Shown piece by piece: positions 24,637 to 51,926 of a DNA stretch of 64,000 bases (within the stretch, counting starts at the first letter, position 1; each line of letters starts with the position of its first letter). Below the pieces are notes generated by a model. The model saw only the letters and a list, made by a program, of their open reading frames with translations. It was not told where the DNA came from and searched no databases. Position numbers and translations under genes: made by a program. Source of the DNA: Lineus longissimus. Its lineage: Eukaryota > Nemertea > Pilidiophora > Heteronemertea > Lineidae. The stretch is from positions 558,001 through 622,000 of the forward strand of contig NC_088320.1 in assembly GCF_910592395.1 (NCBI RefSeq), in the 5' to 3' direction.

Positions 24637-25523
24637 CAGATAATAATAACTTATAGTTAATAATTATCAAATAATTAAGCATACTAACTTTGAACTTACA
24701 AACCAATATACACATAATCTTAATATGGGATTACAGGCCCCTTTCTGAGGAGAGTGTCATCATAAACCTATCACGATAATATGATCATTTAACCCCAACA
24801 TAAACAAACCCAACCTCCAGCCGCAAGATTTCTTTGCTTCTTTTTAGTTCAGATATTCCATTTGAATAAGAACACAAGCAAGAGTAACAACGGTCCACAA
24901 GCTGAATCCTTCCTTGACTTTCATAAAGTGTCTTAACTATAACTCCCCAGAACCAGTGGGAAATATTTTGCTGAATACCATCACATTTTGCATACATTTT
25001 TGTTATTGCAATGATGTCGATGTCATGAATACGATGCATTGCGTTTCCAGACAGCCAGGGAAGTATTGAGGCTTACAATCACCTAACAGCACATTTCATC
25101 ATACATGTCTGAAATACCTCTTCAAACAATTTTGAAAAAAGATTATGATTTCAAATCAGCACAATCTCTAATATGGCAACTTAAAACATTGACTTGGTTG
25201 TAGATTTTGCTTAGTCTCTGGTGTTCAATTATAATTCAACGCTTGGTTTAATACACCAAATCGTATCGACAATATATAAACTTGGTACAGACTTTGTCCA
25301 ATCAGTTGAGACTCGAGCCTTATTCAGAAAGACTGGGTTTAAACTAAACAAACAGAATTCATGTTATCGACCGGTCCAACTTCATACCAATCCAATCTAA
25401 AAGACTGGTTCCCTCTGAACAAAATAGATCGGTCCTCATGAACAGACGTGACAGGCTCCACAAGTAAGCAGTCATATCCAACACAATGTGTCACACAAAG
25501 TCTCTAAATAATCCACGGTGTCA

Positions 25524-38957
<13,434 letters not shown>

Positions 38958-40328
38958 CTGAAAATGGATGGAGAGAGATGATCATATTGCAATCCTGTAA
39001 ATATTTAAACTTGGCTGGTGAAGATATTCAAATCTGTTGAAGGAAAGAGACTGAAATTCTCAGTTGATAATTTCTGAATTCAGACCTCACCCGTGGGGGC
39101 TGACAACAAGGCCTCTGATGATATCATCATTGGTTTACAACTGTTATGATAGGAAGAACACATTTCGTCATTTTTTGATTTGAACAAAGACAGAACAACA
39201 TTATAAGTCACTTGCAAGTCTAAACGCAAGTGTTTTTTTCTGAGGTCTGAAAGGAGATAACGATTCTTATTAGAAAAAGCCATGCTTGAGTCAGCCATCA
39301 TGATGCAGTAACTGATGTGATTGGTATCAGGGCAGGGGCTAGTAAGTTCATCTGCACACCATGCTAAACCAAAAGTCAAAATTCGCTTCCAAAAACACCA
39401 AGCCTTTCATCCATAAAAGCCAGCTGGACCATACTTTATATCTTCCCAGCCATTATCTGCCAGTGACATGCCTATAAAAACCCTAATCAACTTTTTACCC
39501 TTTCTATCATTGATTTGGAATCGAGGTTGACCAATACACAGGTCAGATGCTCATTTCAATCTTGCCTACATCAACTCTGATTAAGATGCTCTATCAAACT
39601 ATAGTTCAAGAATGAGTAAAATATAACACTTTACTTATTGCAAGTCAAACATTATGAATTACTGTGCACTTATCACATTGAAAAGAAGGCCTACATGTCA
39701 CTACCTGAATTACATTCAAAACATCTATATCCAAGAGCCTACTCCCACACACATATAAGTTGTGTATACATTGTACCATTCACACAACACTGTAGCTTCC
39801 AAAACAAATGCATGCACAGACCTCAGCAAGCTTAGCATGAACAGACACAAGATTTCATTGTTCAGACAAAATCAATTTCAGTCACCGTGCTCCTGAGAAA
39901 AAGCCATGTTGGTCACTGTGAGCATTCATGCTGAAAAATATGCAGGAATTCTTGAAAGCTAAGTGTGTCAATACAACAAGAGATCAAGTAATGGGTATTG
40001 AAGAGGACTATTCCCATGTTTATATACTTATTCATATCCCATTGAGGTATTTTCATGGGCGGTAGCGATTCAAGTTCCCCAAGACATGAAATAAATTCAC
40101 AGATGAGTGCATGCATGGCAAACACACATTAGGATGACTGTTCATCAAAACATAGTGAAACAAAATTTCAGCAGAAAAAAAACTGAAACTGATAAAAATC
40201 CATAAATTTCAATGTTTTGAGTGCGCTTTTTTCACAGCCTATTGGGAAGCCGTGTACCCTACTGATGATGGACCTCAGAACTGAATGGCATCTCTACCAT
40301 ACTGTCTATGAGAAGATAAAGAACCAAC

Positions 40329-43300
40329 CTGTTCGAATGCTGTAATCACTGGCATATCCATCCAGACCACCAAAACCAACCACAGAGTATAGTGACTTTC
40401 CATGGCATGGCGAGAGAGACTCATCATCACTTTGATAATCATACAACCGTGGGGTGCATTCAGTTACACCAGATTCAAAGCTGTCATTCAACAATGTGGC
40501 ATTCGTAGATGTTGAGTTGCTATTCTGACCCAATAAGTCTGTGCAGGCAAATGATGAAGTATTCCAACGGCTGGTTGTGGTCCTAATCCGTGAGGATAAG
40601 GTACCATGAGCATGTGAAGAACAGTTCCAAGTATCGTAGTCACTACTTGTAATATCATTCGAGTTGACGTCAGTTGGTGTACTGAGGTCATATGATGGAA
40701 CACAGCAAGAACTAGAGTAGGCACTGTTCATGGTACCATAGTTACTACTGGTTACATTGCTGTAGCTGATATGAGAACCAGCATTGCCAGTGGCTGTATT
40801 GCACACGCCCTCAAAAGCACCAAGATATTTGGGGGTTGAGATGATCTCAGAGATATTTGCACTGTCTCTAAATATTGAACCAGCGTCTACCATAGTGCTA
40901 CAGTCACTATCAGAGTCACTTAAAATAGTGCGGACGTTTTCACTGTCACTAAACACAGATTTGGTGCCATCTTTTACAATATTGTAGCCAATTTGTGCAT
41001 CGCTATGAGCAGCATGGCCATCATTCACATCGACTTGAAGAGAATCAGCACTACCGCCAAAAGTGCTCCATCTATTGTCCCTGGGGGAAACTATACTCCC
41101 GACAGTATAGCCACTCTGCGCTGCTTGAGTCATATTCCTAACATAGTTGCCCTGATCATGATTATCAAAGGAAAACCCAGCACGGTTTCCAAAGGCATCA
41201 TACCGGTTGTTTGAGTAGCTCTCAACAGAGCTTCGATTGTCAACCACTAGAGAATCGGCGCTCCCTCCAAAAGCATTTCGTCTCATTCTGGGGCTACCCA
41301 CAATAGTACTGCAATCATCTGTGGTGATAAAACCACTGCTACTTCCATAAGAACTTAACCTATTCCGAGGGCAACCTGTAACATACCTAGGGCTGCCAAC
41401 AATAGTACTGCAATTGTCAGTGTCTGTGACGAGAGATCTAGTGCTGCCTCCGTAAGAACTGTAATGAATCCTAGGACTTGTATTGTAATATTCATCGTTA
41501 TCCAAGACAGAAGCCGTACTCCTGGCATGGGGAACTTGAGTCCTGACAGCTCCAGTCACATGCCGAAAGGCCCCAACAGCATCCGAATGCCTCCTGACAC
41601 CATGGTTATTATCATCACTGACAATGCCAGCAGCAATGCCCCTTGGTTCACCTTTAGTGCTGAGGACCGCATCGAAGATGTCATTTAGAGATTTGCTTGA
41701 GTCTTGCCTGTAATCATCCCAAATGGCCCCCTTACCACTGCGTACCATTCCCATACCACTCTTAAGAGGGCTGTAGTTGTTGTCCTCAGTGACAGGGAGA
41801 ACGTGCCTTGCACTTGAAACACTCCAAGCACCAGATGATTTATCAGTACTTGAGCTGACCTTGGTGCCAGCAGTCTCTACAGCCATGCCTCCATCAGTAG
41901 TGCCACTGGGGTGACCTCTTTCAACAGCCGGGTTACCCATTCCAGAGTTACCCTCAGTTCCCAAGGGAGCACCGTCAGCATTGCTATTGTCCCTGTTGGC
42001 AGAGTGCCCCTTGATTTTCCTGAAATCCTTGTAACTTACAGAGTCACCTGTCAAAGTATTGTACACCAAATCCCCTCGCGTAGCACTAGGTGTAGCATTG
42101 GCCTTATTCTGGCTGGAATTACTTGTACTCCAAGTTGTACTGGGAGCAGTTTTCACTGTATTGCTACTATCCCTACAACTATCCCTCCATGTACTAGACT
42201 TGTCCTTCATTGCACTGGAATTATCCCTCAATCTACTGGAACCAGAGCTCAAAGCACTGGGACTGTTCCTCAACCTACGGGAGTCGCCCTTTGATGAACT
42301 GGCATTGTCTCCTACAGCCCCAGCACTATTCTTCAGTCTTCTGGGCTCCACCCCTGCACTGGAATTCTCTCTAAAGGCACTAGATGTGTCCCTAAATGCA
42401 CTGGAATCAACCCTCAGTTGACTTGACTCGACCTTGGCTTTACTCACACTGTCTCTCAATGGACTGTAGTCCTGCCTCAGATCCCTCTTCCCGCGAAGAA
42501 CGGATTTCTGTGTTACCCTTCCACAACTGCGGCTTCTTCTTCTACTTGGATCAGCTCTGGAGGCATTTCGACTTTCCCTCCCGAGGTTTCCCTCAAACTG
42601 CTTGTTACCATTGCTATCAAGCACAGCAGGCCTACTGACACTTTTGCGAGGACCACCAATACCTGCTGTACTGGAGCCATGATCCATGGAACTAAACCCA
42701 CTCGCATCACCTTTGATGGTGGCATCACCTTTGATGGTGGCATCACCTTTGATGGTGGCATCACCTTTGATGGTGGCATCACCTTTCATGGTGGCGTCAC
42801 CTCTCCTTCCACTGCGCACATTTCTGTGAGTGTGAGTACCAAATCCACCATCATCACTTTCTGAACCATCACCAGTCGTACCAACTTTGCCGGGTTTACT
42901 ACGATCACGCTTATTTGGATTATGTACCCTCCTAACCTGCCTGGAGTTGTCCTTGGATGATACAGCACTAGGTTTATTGAACACTTGTTTTGTACTGAAT
43001 CCACTCTTGTCACTCCTGAGAGTGTCATAACCATTTGCTGCACTGAACTCACTTGGGGTACTTAGGTCACTTCTCACCGCACTAAATCCTCTTTCAGTCA
43101 CACTGGAGTGACCCCCAGATCTACTGAGCCCAGGTTTTCTACCGTCATAACTCTTGTCGCTCTGTAGGGTACCATAATCACTAAAGTCAGTACTCCTTTC
43201 ACTTTTGAGAGTGCCATAGTCACTGAAGTCAGTAGGAGTCCTACAGTCACCTCTGTAAGCACTACATGGCTTTTGGGTTGCACTAGATAGACATCCAGTT

Positions 43301-43818
43301 CTACTGTCACGTTTTGTACTGTATGAACTTTTATCACTCTGCAAAGTTCCATAATCACTGAAATCAGTAGGTGTCCTGCGATCTCCCCTCATTTGGCTAT
43401 ATTCCGTTTGGACAATGCTGGAGGGACCTCCACTTCTCATGGAACCACTGTTTACACTGTAGAAGCTTTTGTCACTCCTCATGGTACCATAATCACTCGT
43501 GGTACCATAGTCTGCACTCCTTTCACTTTTTAGAGTTCCATAGTCACTGAATTCAGTGGGTGTCCTGCAATCACTCCTCATTGTACATAGTCCACCCCGT
43601 TCAGTACTGGATCCACTCTGGGTGTTGTACCCACCATTGGTATTGTACCCACTCCTATTCATACTCCACCTATCTGAGATGTTACGGTTGTCATTAGTGA
43701 GGTTCCCACCTCCTATAGTCTCTTCACTCGGACTCCAGTAGACATCTGTTGCCATCTCCAATAGATTCCCCTCACTCTTCACCTTCGCCATCATACTCCC
43801 AGTTACGCTGAAGTACAT
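40329..43818 (-). CDS. TANC: Giant 5' exon of TANC, 1163 codons, Ser/Tyr-rich
   Basis: An uninterrupted reading frame of 1163 codons begins MYFSVTGSMMAKVKSEGN and ends at a donor (ACAG, then GTTGGT) in phase 1. That matches the phase-1 acceptor of the first TANC core exon at 38957; joined they would give 2395 residues. An in-frame TGA sits four codons before the ATG, so this is either a first coding exon or an internal exon using a weak acceptor at 43820/43821, which would also be phase 1. The product is predicted to be disordered and rich in Ser, Asp, Gly, Arg and Tyr. It has six DYGT motifs in units such as FSDYGTLQSDKS, a GDATIK hexapeptide array, and later repeats with GSPR and FGGSADSL. 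I recognise no folded domain. Length and consistent composition make coding near certain; membership of TANC rests on strand, position and phase. Confidence 0.75.
42698..42805 (-). repeat. In-frame 18-bp coding repeat (GDATIK)
   Basis: Five tandem 18-base units inside the giant TANC exon encode GDAT(I/M)K, followed by a diverged GDAS copy. Unit length is a multiple of three, so copy changes keep the frame. Confidence 0.92.
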
Positions 43819-45486
43819 CGCTGGACGTCAACAGTTCCCAAGCACTTGACCACTACTGGAGTAACACGTTGGTCCCAAACGCAGGATTTCATTTGAAAGT
43901 TTGGTCGATCAGTAGCTACTGAAAAGCATTGCTTGAGACTGACAAGCTACGAAATCACATCTGACATGACATATTACACCACATTACAATCTGCTATGGA
44001 ATTACTTAGTCATATCCAATGAGAAGTAAAAAATGCCTCGTCTGGCACTTTGGCTCTCTGTTGACATGAAACATGGATATTCCATTAGTGTGGCTACTTT
44101 TTAGTTCCAAGTCTATGTTTATAAAGTGTCTGAAATAATCCTTTCATGTGTAGATTGATAATTTCCAATCTTGTATCAAGATCGCTCAGGCAAGTTAGTG
44201 TTATCATGAACTAACCTCACACAGACTGATTAAACACTTTCTTAGATAATCCTACTGATAATCCAAGTCGGATATCATAAATGTACAACAGCACAACTCA
44301 AGGAAGGTCCTTCATGTATGTTATCCACGAATGGAATCAGAATCAGTGTTAGGCAACATCAGCCAAAACAAGACAACTAACATTCAGGTTAGAACTTCTC
44401 CAGAGGTACATCCTCGTGATAAGAAAGCCCTTATGCTTCACAGCACGGTCACTACATCAAAGCCGCTGTTCAGACTGGCACGTCTGGAATGCACCTACTC
44501 CGTTTTCCGTAGAGATAACCCACTTCACACACGTAACTAAGTTAAAGAACATGGACCGAACCTCTTAACCTCAACTCCAGTCTTGACATACCCTCCTTTT
44601 AACATATCAAATTTCAGAGATAACGCCTAATTTAGGTCTGACACAGCCATTTTCTGCCACTGTCAAATACGCTCTTCACCAGGAAGAAACGAAGAAAGTC
44701 TAAGAACAAGTCCAAGAGTTAACAGTTTGTCTCTGAAAGTATCTCTTGAGATTCAGTAGCAGGCTATAATCACTCTATCACATCAACACTGTCGAATTAC
44801 TCCACGACTGCTTGTACGGATGTATGAATGTCTGAGTCCAAGCACGTTCGAGATCTCTCATTCCATTCGATAAGGTTTCCATATCATATTGCCATGGAAT
44901 GGAAAGTGTTTGAACAAGTCCTTTGAACCATGAAATTCTTCATTTATCGCATCCAGAGAGCAAATATCACATGATTTATTCCTCGAACAATTCGTGGATA
45001 TCTTCCATTGTGGTAAATCCAAGGCATGTGTCGCAACAGAATTCCCTAAAACATTGCGTTGCGTCAAAGGTTTAAAAATGTGTTGGTCCCCAGTTCTCAC
45101 GCCGTGTCCTCACTCGACCGTCTAGGCCTGAGTAAACTAAAAAGCTTGTAGCCTAGTCTTTATCCAACTCTTAAAGGCCCGACCCAAATACCTTTATCAA
45201 ACATTGCAGGCCGTCTGAAGTATTTAGTGAAACATACCTCTACTGATTGTCGTGATCTCATACACACTCACAAAGGATGACAATACATAAGTGGCCTCAA
45301 TGAAAACAGAATAGAGCGGAATTTCAAATATCACGCCATGATCAACAAGGGAGCTACAACATTTGAAGAGGGCAACGGACAATACATATGTTGCTATTTG
45401 TTACTTTTGGGGTTATTTTGCCCTTGGAGACAAAGTAGAGTCAACTTTAGATGAGGGGTAAACAGCCTAAGGGCTATAAAGACTGT

Positions 45487-45935
45487 ATGGTGGGCTTCCT
45501 ATGTATGGTGGGTGTCCTATGTTTGGTGGGTGTCCTATGTATGGTGGGTGTCCTATGTATGGTGGGTGTCCTATGTATGGTGGGTGTCCTATGTATGGTG
45601 GGTGTCCTATGTATAGTGGGTGTCCTATGTATGGTGGGTGTCCTATGTATGGTGGGTGTCCTATGTATGGTGGGTGTCCTATGTATGGTGGGTGTCCTAT
45701 GTATGGTGGGTGTCCTATGTATGGTGGGTGTCCTATGTATGGTGGGTGTCCTATGTATGGTGGGTGTCCTATGTATGGTGGGTGTCCTATGTATGGTGGG
45801 TGTCCTATGTATGGTGGGTGTCCTATGTATGGAGGGTGTCCTATGTATGGTGGGTGTCCTATGTATTGTGGGCGTCCTATGTATGGAGGGTGTCCTATGT
45901 ATGGTGGGTGTCCTATGTATGGTGGGTGTCCTATC
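45487..45935. repeat. 18-bp minisatellite, about 25 copies
   Basis: About 25 copies of an 18-base unit (GGTGGGTGTCCTATGTAT) with few substitutions. Because 18 is a multiple of three and the unit has no stop in several frames, long open frames appear on both strands, for example a GHPPYI hexapeptide series on the minus strand. No splice or start context supports translation. Confidence 0.95.
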
Positions 45936-46659
45936 AAACGTATTGAGTGGAACTTCAAGGATATCAATTGAATTTGAAGATGATTCTTGTTAAGACCTGT
46001 TCAATCATTCTTCTTCAAAACACTTCTGCCAAGCACCATTCAGCAGAATGGTGATTTTTTGCCAACACAAAAAGATATCACAGTCTAACAACCCTCTTGT
46101 TACACTGTTGCAGTCAATAGAACCAAAATGCCTTTTGAGAAGATATAATGATTTTGGCAGTTTTTCAAGCGTCATATTCTAGAGCTCAGGTGCTCACATT
46201 GATCTTACACATCATTTTACATCATTAATGCCAACGTTCAAATTGAGAGTCACTCTATATTATGCGTAAACTTGTCTCACACAGACATTCAACTTTTGAT
46301 GATACTTGATACAACGTAGAAAACTGACTAAAGTTTCCAAAAATCTTGTAAACACATTCCTGTCATACTTTTGCATGCATGGCAACAACCTACATATCTC
46401 ACTTTTATATAAAAGACTCCTAATTAAGACTTCATTACAAACACTACAATTTACCCTCAACAAACTTATATGTTTGTACACGGTACATTACGTAGGTTAT
46501 CTATGTGTTTCTGGTCATAGATCAACATCAAAGATTTGTCTACAGCAAAGACTGAAAGGCCCATGTGAACAATACATTTGAATGTATAGAGGAATGAACC
46601 ATGGTTGTATCAAGGCAGACAGATCGCATTAATGACTTTTTCTCTTCATTACAACAAAC

Positions 46660-46730
46660 TAGGGTCGGTGTGGTCTATTGGTGCTGATTTGATCATACTC
46701 CTAATGTGATGGGCTCGATCCCTAGGGCTC
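46660..46730 (+). repeat. tRNA-derived SINE-like copy
   Basis: A-box TGGTCTATTGG at 46671-46681 and B-box-like GGGCTCGATCCC at 46711-46722, with tRNA-like spacing. The arms do not pair well, so it is probably a SINE head or tRNA pseudogene. Confidence 0.45.
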
Positions 46731-46981
46731 TGTATCCATAGACAGCTCCCTTGTGGACTTGGAGTTCTATCTCCTTCAAAATCAAGTGAATACTAATTCA
46801 AAGGGAGGAAGTCATTTTCTGGAAACATTTAAGAACTGACCCCCCACCCTTGAAATTGAGATTCACTTCGATTTGAAAAGTTCTGATGGCTTTTCCAGCC
46901 AAGATGGTGGTGCCTGTGGTCAACCCTCACACACAACCACTGTGGTAGAAATGCTCTGAAGAGCAAACACAGGTCACTTAC

Positions 46982-47057
46982 CGGATGAGTTCGAAGATTC
47001 ATCCACAGACTCATATCCATGTAAGAGTGTGTACAGTTTCTTGAAAAATTTGGCCAT
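46982..47057 (-). CDS. TANC: Candidate alternative first exon of TANC
   Basis: An ATG at 47057 opens MAKFFKKLYTLLHGYESVDE and SSNSS, then a consensus donor (TCCG, GTAAGT) in phase 1. That matches the first core exon at 38957 and would give a 1257-residue protein. The basic, amphipathic start could act as a membrane or cortical anchor, but that is speculation. Support is a clean donor, correct phase, correct strand and a plausible start; there is no recognised homology. Confidence 0.5.
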
Positions 47058-50000
47058 ATCTATGTGAAACTAATTCAAAATTGTTTTCACACAAACTCAA
47101 CATAAAATCCTTGGTAGAACGAAGGCCCAAAAATTCCTTCCAAGCGACGGGTTTTCAGAAGTATCAAAAGCTGCAGAAAGCCTCGACACATATTTCATCA
47201 GAAGTCGATCCTGATTGACCTCATCAAACCAAATGAAACTCTAATTGATCAAACGCCTTGATAAAGATGCAATCAACAGGCCAGGATGCTGATAGGATAA
47301 AGGCTTCTGACATCTAAGCTGATTGAATGTTGGCAAGATCAACATTTCACATATTGTTCAATGGTTGGACATTGGAATGTGTTTTTGAGCCAAACTAAAC
47401 ATCATTGAGCTCAATGTTCAAAGGTTTGATACAGGTTTTGGTGAGTAAACCATATCCATGATCTCAACATGAAAGTTGGGAAAAGTGTCGTGCTCAAGGA
47501 CACAAAGCTTTGACATTGTTGGAGGGGGCTTGTAAAAAAGCAGCCAGTTGAAGTGGACAACCTTAGCACTCTCTCACTGAGAGAATAAAACAGCTAAAAA
47601 GCGCTTTCAAACAACAAACACAGAATCACTGAGCCATAATTGGAAGTGACAGGCAGCCACATAATCACAGATTTGACAGAGAATAAGACACAAGTTTGAC
47701 TTACCAAAACCATCCATATCACACTAGTCTAGGTCGACCAGAACAGCTAGAAACAAAGTCAAACCCCAATTTCCGACAACATGACCTTTTTCCATCATCC
47801 ATCTCATAAAAATGAGCCAACAAACCTCCTGAGCCAATCAAGAGACACTATTCATGAGCAACCACGTTTCCTGGTCCAATTACGTTAATGTAAAGTTGTT
47901 TTATATTTCCCCTAAGCAGCACAAAAACTGGGATCCAATATTTTGTGATGCTCTCAGAAGTAATGCAAAAATATCATCTCAGTATCTGTCTGGCTTCCTG
48001 TGTCAATCTATTCAAGAGGAACTTTCATATTAAGAAACAGAGAACATGGTTGGTTTGGGTATGATTTCATCAAATCTTTTAATTTGAAATATGAAACCAT
48101 GGTCTCTGATGTCTTAAACATCCTTAATCGAAAAGTGAGTAGGGTTTTTTGGCAAAATCTGTTTCAAATTTAACTCCAACCTGATAATGATAAAGATGAG
48201 ACCCAGTCCCAAAAGAAAGCTTCATTTCAAATAAGTCTAAGACTGCTATTTGATTTGAAATGGCACATAACGATAGTCAAAACAAAGTCATACATTCCGC
48301 ACTTCTGAAAGCAGATGCAATGAAATATTATGATCATGAAACCATATACAGCATGCTGTCGGAGAGGGGGTCTTGGATCATGCAGTTACTGGTAGCAACT
48401 GCAGTAGGAAGGGGTTAACACCACCACTGAGTTATTGAAACGTGCTGAAGTCCTATAGAAATGTACAAACTTCTTTATCTTGAGACTGATATCTTACAAC
48501 TTATGTCAATTAGTGAAATTAAAATGGTGGACATGAAAGTGTATGATATGATTTGTAATATCATTGTAAGATCTTATAGTTTTTAGACAAAGGAGAAAAC
48601 TGTTTTTGAAGATATTCACAACACAGAGACAAAAGTAGCAATCACAGAAAAAATCAAAAATCAAAAAATCTCTAAGAGCGTTTTTAGAGGACAACATGCA
48701 TTGAAGGGAGGGTCACGTGAGAACCAGGTTTTCGTGGGTTCTTTCTGTGGCATATTCTTGTGTGACGGGTGCATTCAGAGAAGTTGTGGGTAATGTCGTC
48801 ATCAGATATATCGTCATATCAGGCCACTCTTAACCAATCAGAGGGCTTTCTTCTTTTCTTCTTCTCAAAGCTGCTGGTAATCTGGTGTGAACCGCAGGGG
48901 TGGGGTAGGAAGCACCACCAGTCAGATGTTGTTGATCAGAAATAAGACTAGCTGCAAGTTTAGCAACCTTTCGGCTGCCAAATCACAGCTGCGGAGTCCT
49001 GCTCGACTGCTCAGCCACACTGATAGGCTCAAGCAATCAAAATGACAGGCGGGCACTTTTGCCCTTTTTATGCAGAGAAGAAGATTCATGCTTCTGAGAG
49101 CTGATGATGACGTTACTGCACACCCCTTGTATCAGGTCTGTTCTAAGCAAAGAGAGAGAGGGCAGAGATTTGGGAGGAGTGTGTAAATGTAAGACTTTGA
49201 TCACCACTCAGATATTACTGATACTGACAACACTTTCAAATTGCAGCAGTGAACCATTCTTGTTGGTGCACTCTCCTGTTTGCAAGGATGAAAGAAAATC
49301 GCTGGTATGCATCATGTCTCAAAGTTGTTGTCAAGTGCAAAAGACAGAAGTGTCACAACTGACCAAAATGACCATTCATTGGAAAGCTCTTGATGAGCAC
49401 TCTCCGATGTTTACATTAGTTTTGTTTTTTAATTATTCCCAACAGCCTCAGTCAACAGCAGTGGTGATCAGAGCCCGTGTTTATTTCTCTTGAACCAAGG
49501 CAGTGTAACCCACTAAAAGTTGTGTGCAAATCACAAACTAATCTTTGTACCTCTCCTGTGTCTGGATGAACGCGGCCGCGATGGTCGCTGGGGGTACTGA
49601 CTCAGACTCAGTAGGCTACATGTTGATGGCACTAGAAAGGAAAGCGGAGCACATTACCAGCAGAACGCCACCTTCAGGCACTTTCCCTCACTACCTCACT
49701 ACAACCGCAGGTGTTGAGTGGAAAGTACATCGACACTATTTTGACAATGAAAGCAAGGAAGGTTGTAGACATTATGTTTATAATCCACAATTGTCAAGGA
49801 AGGTACAGACTTTGTGTAAGTACATTTAGATTTCTTAATTGAAGCAATTAGTCAAGGACAATTAATGAGCACAGAAATTCTGAAGTCAGTCATTCTTAAA
49901 CTTCAACTTCAGAATTAAGACATCACGTCATTCAGACTCTTACATTATTTAGTATGAAGCAACACAAACTTATTAATATTTTATGCATGTTCCAGAATGT

Positions 50001-51271
50001 GCAAGGACATTCCAACAACCAGTCAGAACCAATTCAGGAAGGTCACACATGCATACAACACTCATTGTGCTGAAAATGCTGCAAGTGTAAAAAATCTTTA
50101 AAATCTTGTGCCACATGATCCAAATTTACATTTTGTACAGACATGGAGCCAAAATCCTGGTCAATTTTAGCGATCATAAGTTTCAAAGTTCTGGTGACAT
50201 TGTGCCACCTGGCAGAACAAAGTGAAACAACTTTTCCCCAAATGTAAGTATTTCTTTTCAGGTGCACAGTGCGATCTACAGCGGATAAATAAACACACCA
50301 CTAAGGAACCACCGCATCTATCCAGGAACAATGACAAAAAAATTTACATTAAGAAAAATGAGTGAAATTTGACAAAATGCAGAATACAATGACGGCATAC
50401 CTCGGCTGGCGGTCTTTAGGCTTAGTAAACTGCACGACAAGGGAGCTACAACAAGAAGGTTAGACGAGATGAGTCGGGATGACACGGAGAGATGATGACA
50501 AGGATTACGCACAATGATCATTCAGGATGACAACATGGCACTGATAGCAAATGTACAGCATTCAGAACTTCATATCTTTGACATTTATCTATGAGGAGGA
50601 TTAGCGAGGGTCACTGCCTGCTATCAATAGGTACTGATCTCCATATTTCATGAGACGGTGACCTTCCTATCCTTTAAGACAGCCATGAGGAAAATAGCAT
50701 GACACCATCTGACATTACAGTATTGAACCCTGAAAGAAACATATCTGTAGTTACCACAGAATATAACAGATGGCAACACTGTATATAATTCAACTGTAAT
50801 GAAAAGCAATCAATTATGTAGAGGCAGGGGAAATCAAATCACATTTTTCTGAAAAAGGAATAAAGCATTCCTTACAAGCCCTCTGGCGCACTCTGGGAGG
50901 GCCTCAGAACTCTCATTTCAATTTGCTGGTGGGATTAAGCAACCTGGAGGTGGGCATCAAATAGCCCAGGGTTAGTCATTTTGTACAGAATGAGGAAATA
51001 GCCAAAGAATTCCTCACAGAGTTACCCCAGGGTTTTTGTAAGCCATTTTACTGCTCGGCTGCATGATTCAAGGATGATGTAGGGGAGTTTTCATTCAAAC
51101 ACCAAAGGCATTGACACAGCGAAGCCTTCGGCATGCCCTTGTGAAGTATGAGAGACTGAATGCCCAAGCTTGGGGTAAGAATCTCTAGTGCTGGGAGAAG
51201 GAAGGGCATGGAGGAGTGATTCCAGTACCTCGGACAACCACAGAATAACCCGGCACCGCTTCAACACCTAC
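47058..51271. other. TANC intron or upstream region
   Basis: About 4.2 kb with no convincing exon. A 29-base segment near 50402-50430 has good splice sites but does not keep the TANC frame (see rejected items). Confidence 0.4.
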
Positions 51272-51493
51272 CTGTCAGTGTTGATATGGGGCTCCCCTCG
51301 GCCCACTCCGGTGTGAAATCACTGCTATTGAGAGACGACACACTTGTAAACGTCTCATCTGGTCGACCGTGTTCGTGCTCTGGTGTCGTAGGCCCACCCT
51401 GACGATCACCCAGTAGTAGGCCTAGTCGCATCATCAGGTCATTCTGAGCGACATCTGGTGGTGGAGGTCGACGACGACCTTCTGGCGTTTGTT
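51272..51493 (-). CDS. TANC: Upstream TANC exon, Pro/Ser-rich
   Basis: A 222-base exon, phase 1 at both ends, with acceptor CGTTTGCAG and donor GTAGGT. It encodes 74 residues, including GRRRPPPPDVAQNDLMMRLG and a Ser/Thr-rich part. Its symmetric phase lets it splice either to the core exon at 38957 or to the giant exon, if that is used internally. Belonging to TANC is inferred from position and phase. Confidence 0.6.
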
Positions 51494-51926
51494 CTGCAAA
51501 CGGAAGTATTGAATGTTTGGGAATGGTTATCATCAACAAAGGGGGGTGAAATCATGCCCCCCCCGCAACATGTTTGTTCTAACCAAATGTACCAACAGGT
51601 GCATGTACCAAGTTACTTCACGACATGAACTAAAGGAATGTATCAAACTTTTCTGCAGCTCTTTCTTTGGTATGTCAGTATTTCAATTCTCTTGCAGTCA
51701 ACTTCCTGCATTCTGTTCGGAGTTGACCCCAAACTATCCGTGGCAACTTAAATGAAACTTTTTAGGCGAACTTTTTATAGAATGAAAATCATGGTGCAGT
51801 TAGGCATTTCAACCTGACTCGTTCAGCAACGTTCAGTTCAACTGGTACATTCCTCAACAAGTGCACTAGTGAGGTGGAAGACAGAGTCAAAGTAGTCAAG
51901 TTATGAAAAAGCGACTCATTTCTTAC

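Larger units (their letters stand above)
43819..46981. other. Non-coding stretch between alternative TANC 5' exons
   Basis: Probably promoter, 5' UTR or intron of TANC. Apart from the 18-bp minisatellite and a tRNA-like copy, nothing is recognised. Confidence 0.4.

Noticed and set aside
41911-42421. Plus-strand open frames opposite the giant TANC exon
   Set aside because: Antisense shadows of Ser-rich coding sequence; the minus-strand frame is far longer and compositionally consistent.
45451-45993. Four open frames of 108-180 codons over the 18-bp minisatellite
   Set aside because: Open on both strands purely because the unit lacks stops; no signal of a real gene.
50402-50430. A 29-nt segment with good acceptor and donor, minus strand
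   Set aside because: Length and phase do not fit the phase-1 chain of TANC (it meets a stop in the needed frame). It could be a UTR or poison exon, but there is no positive support.
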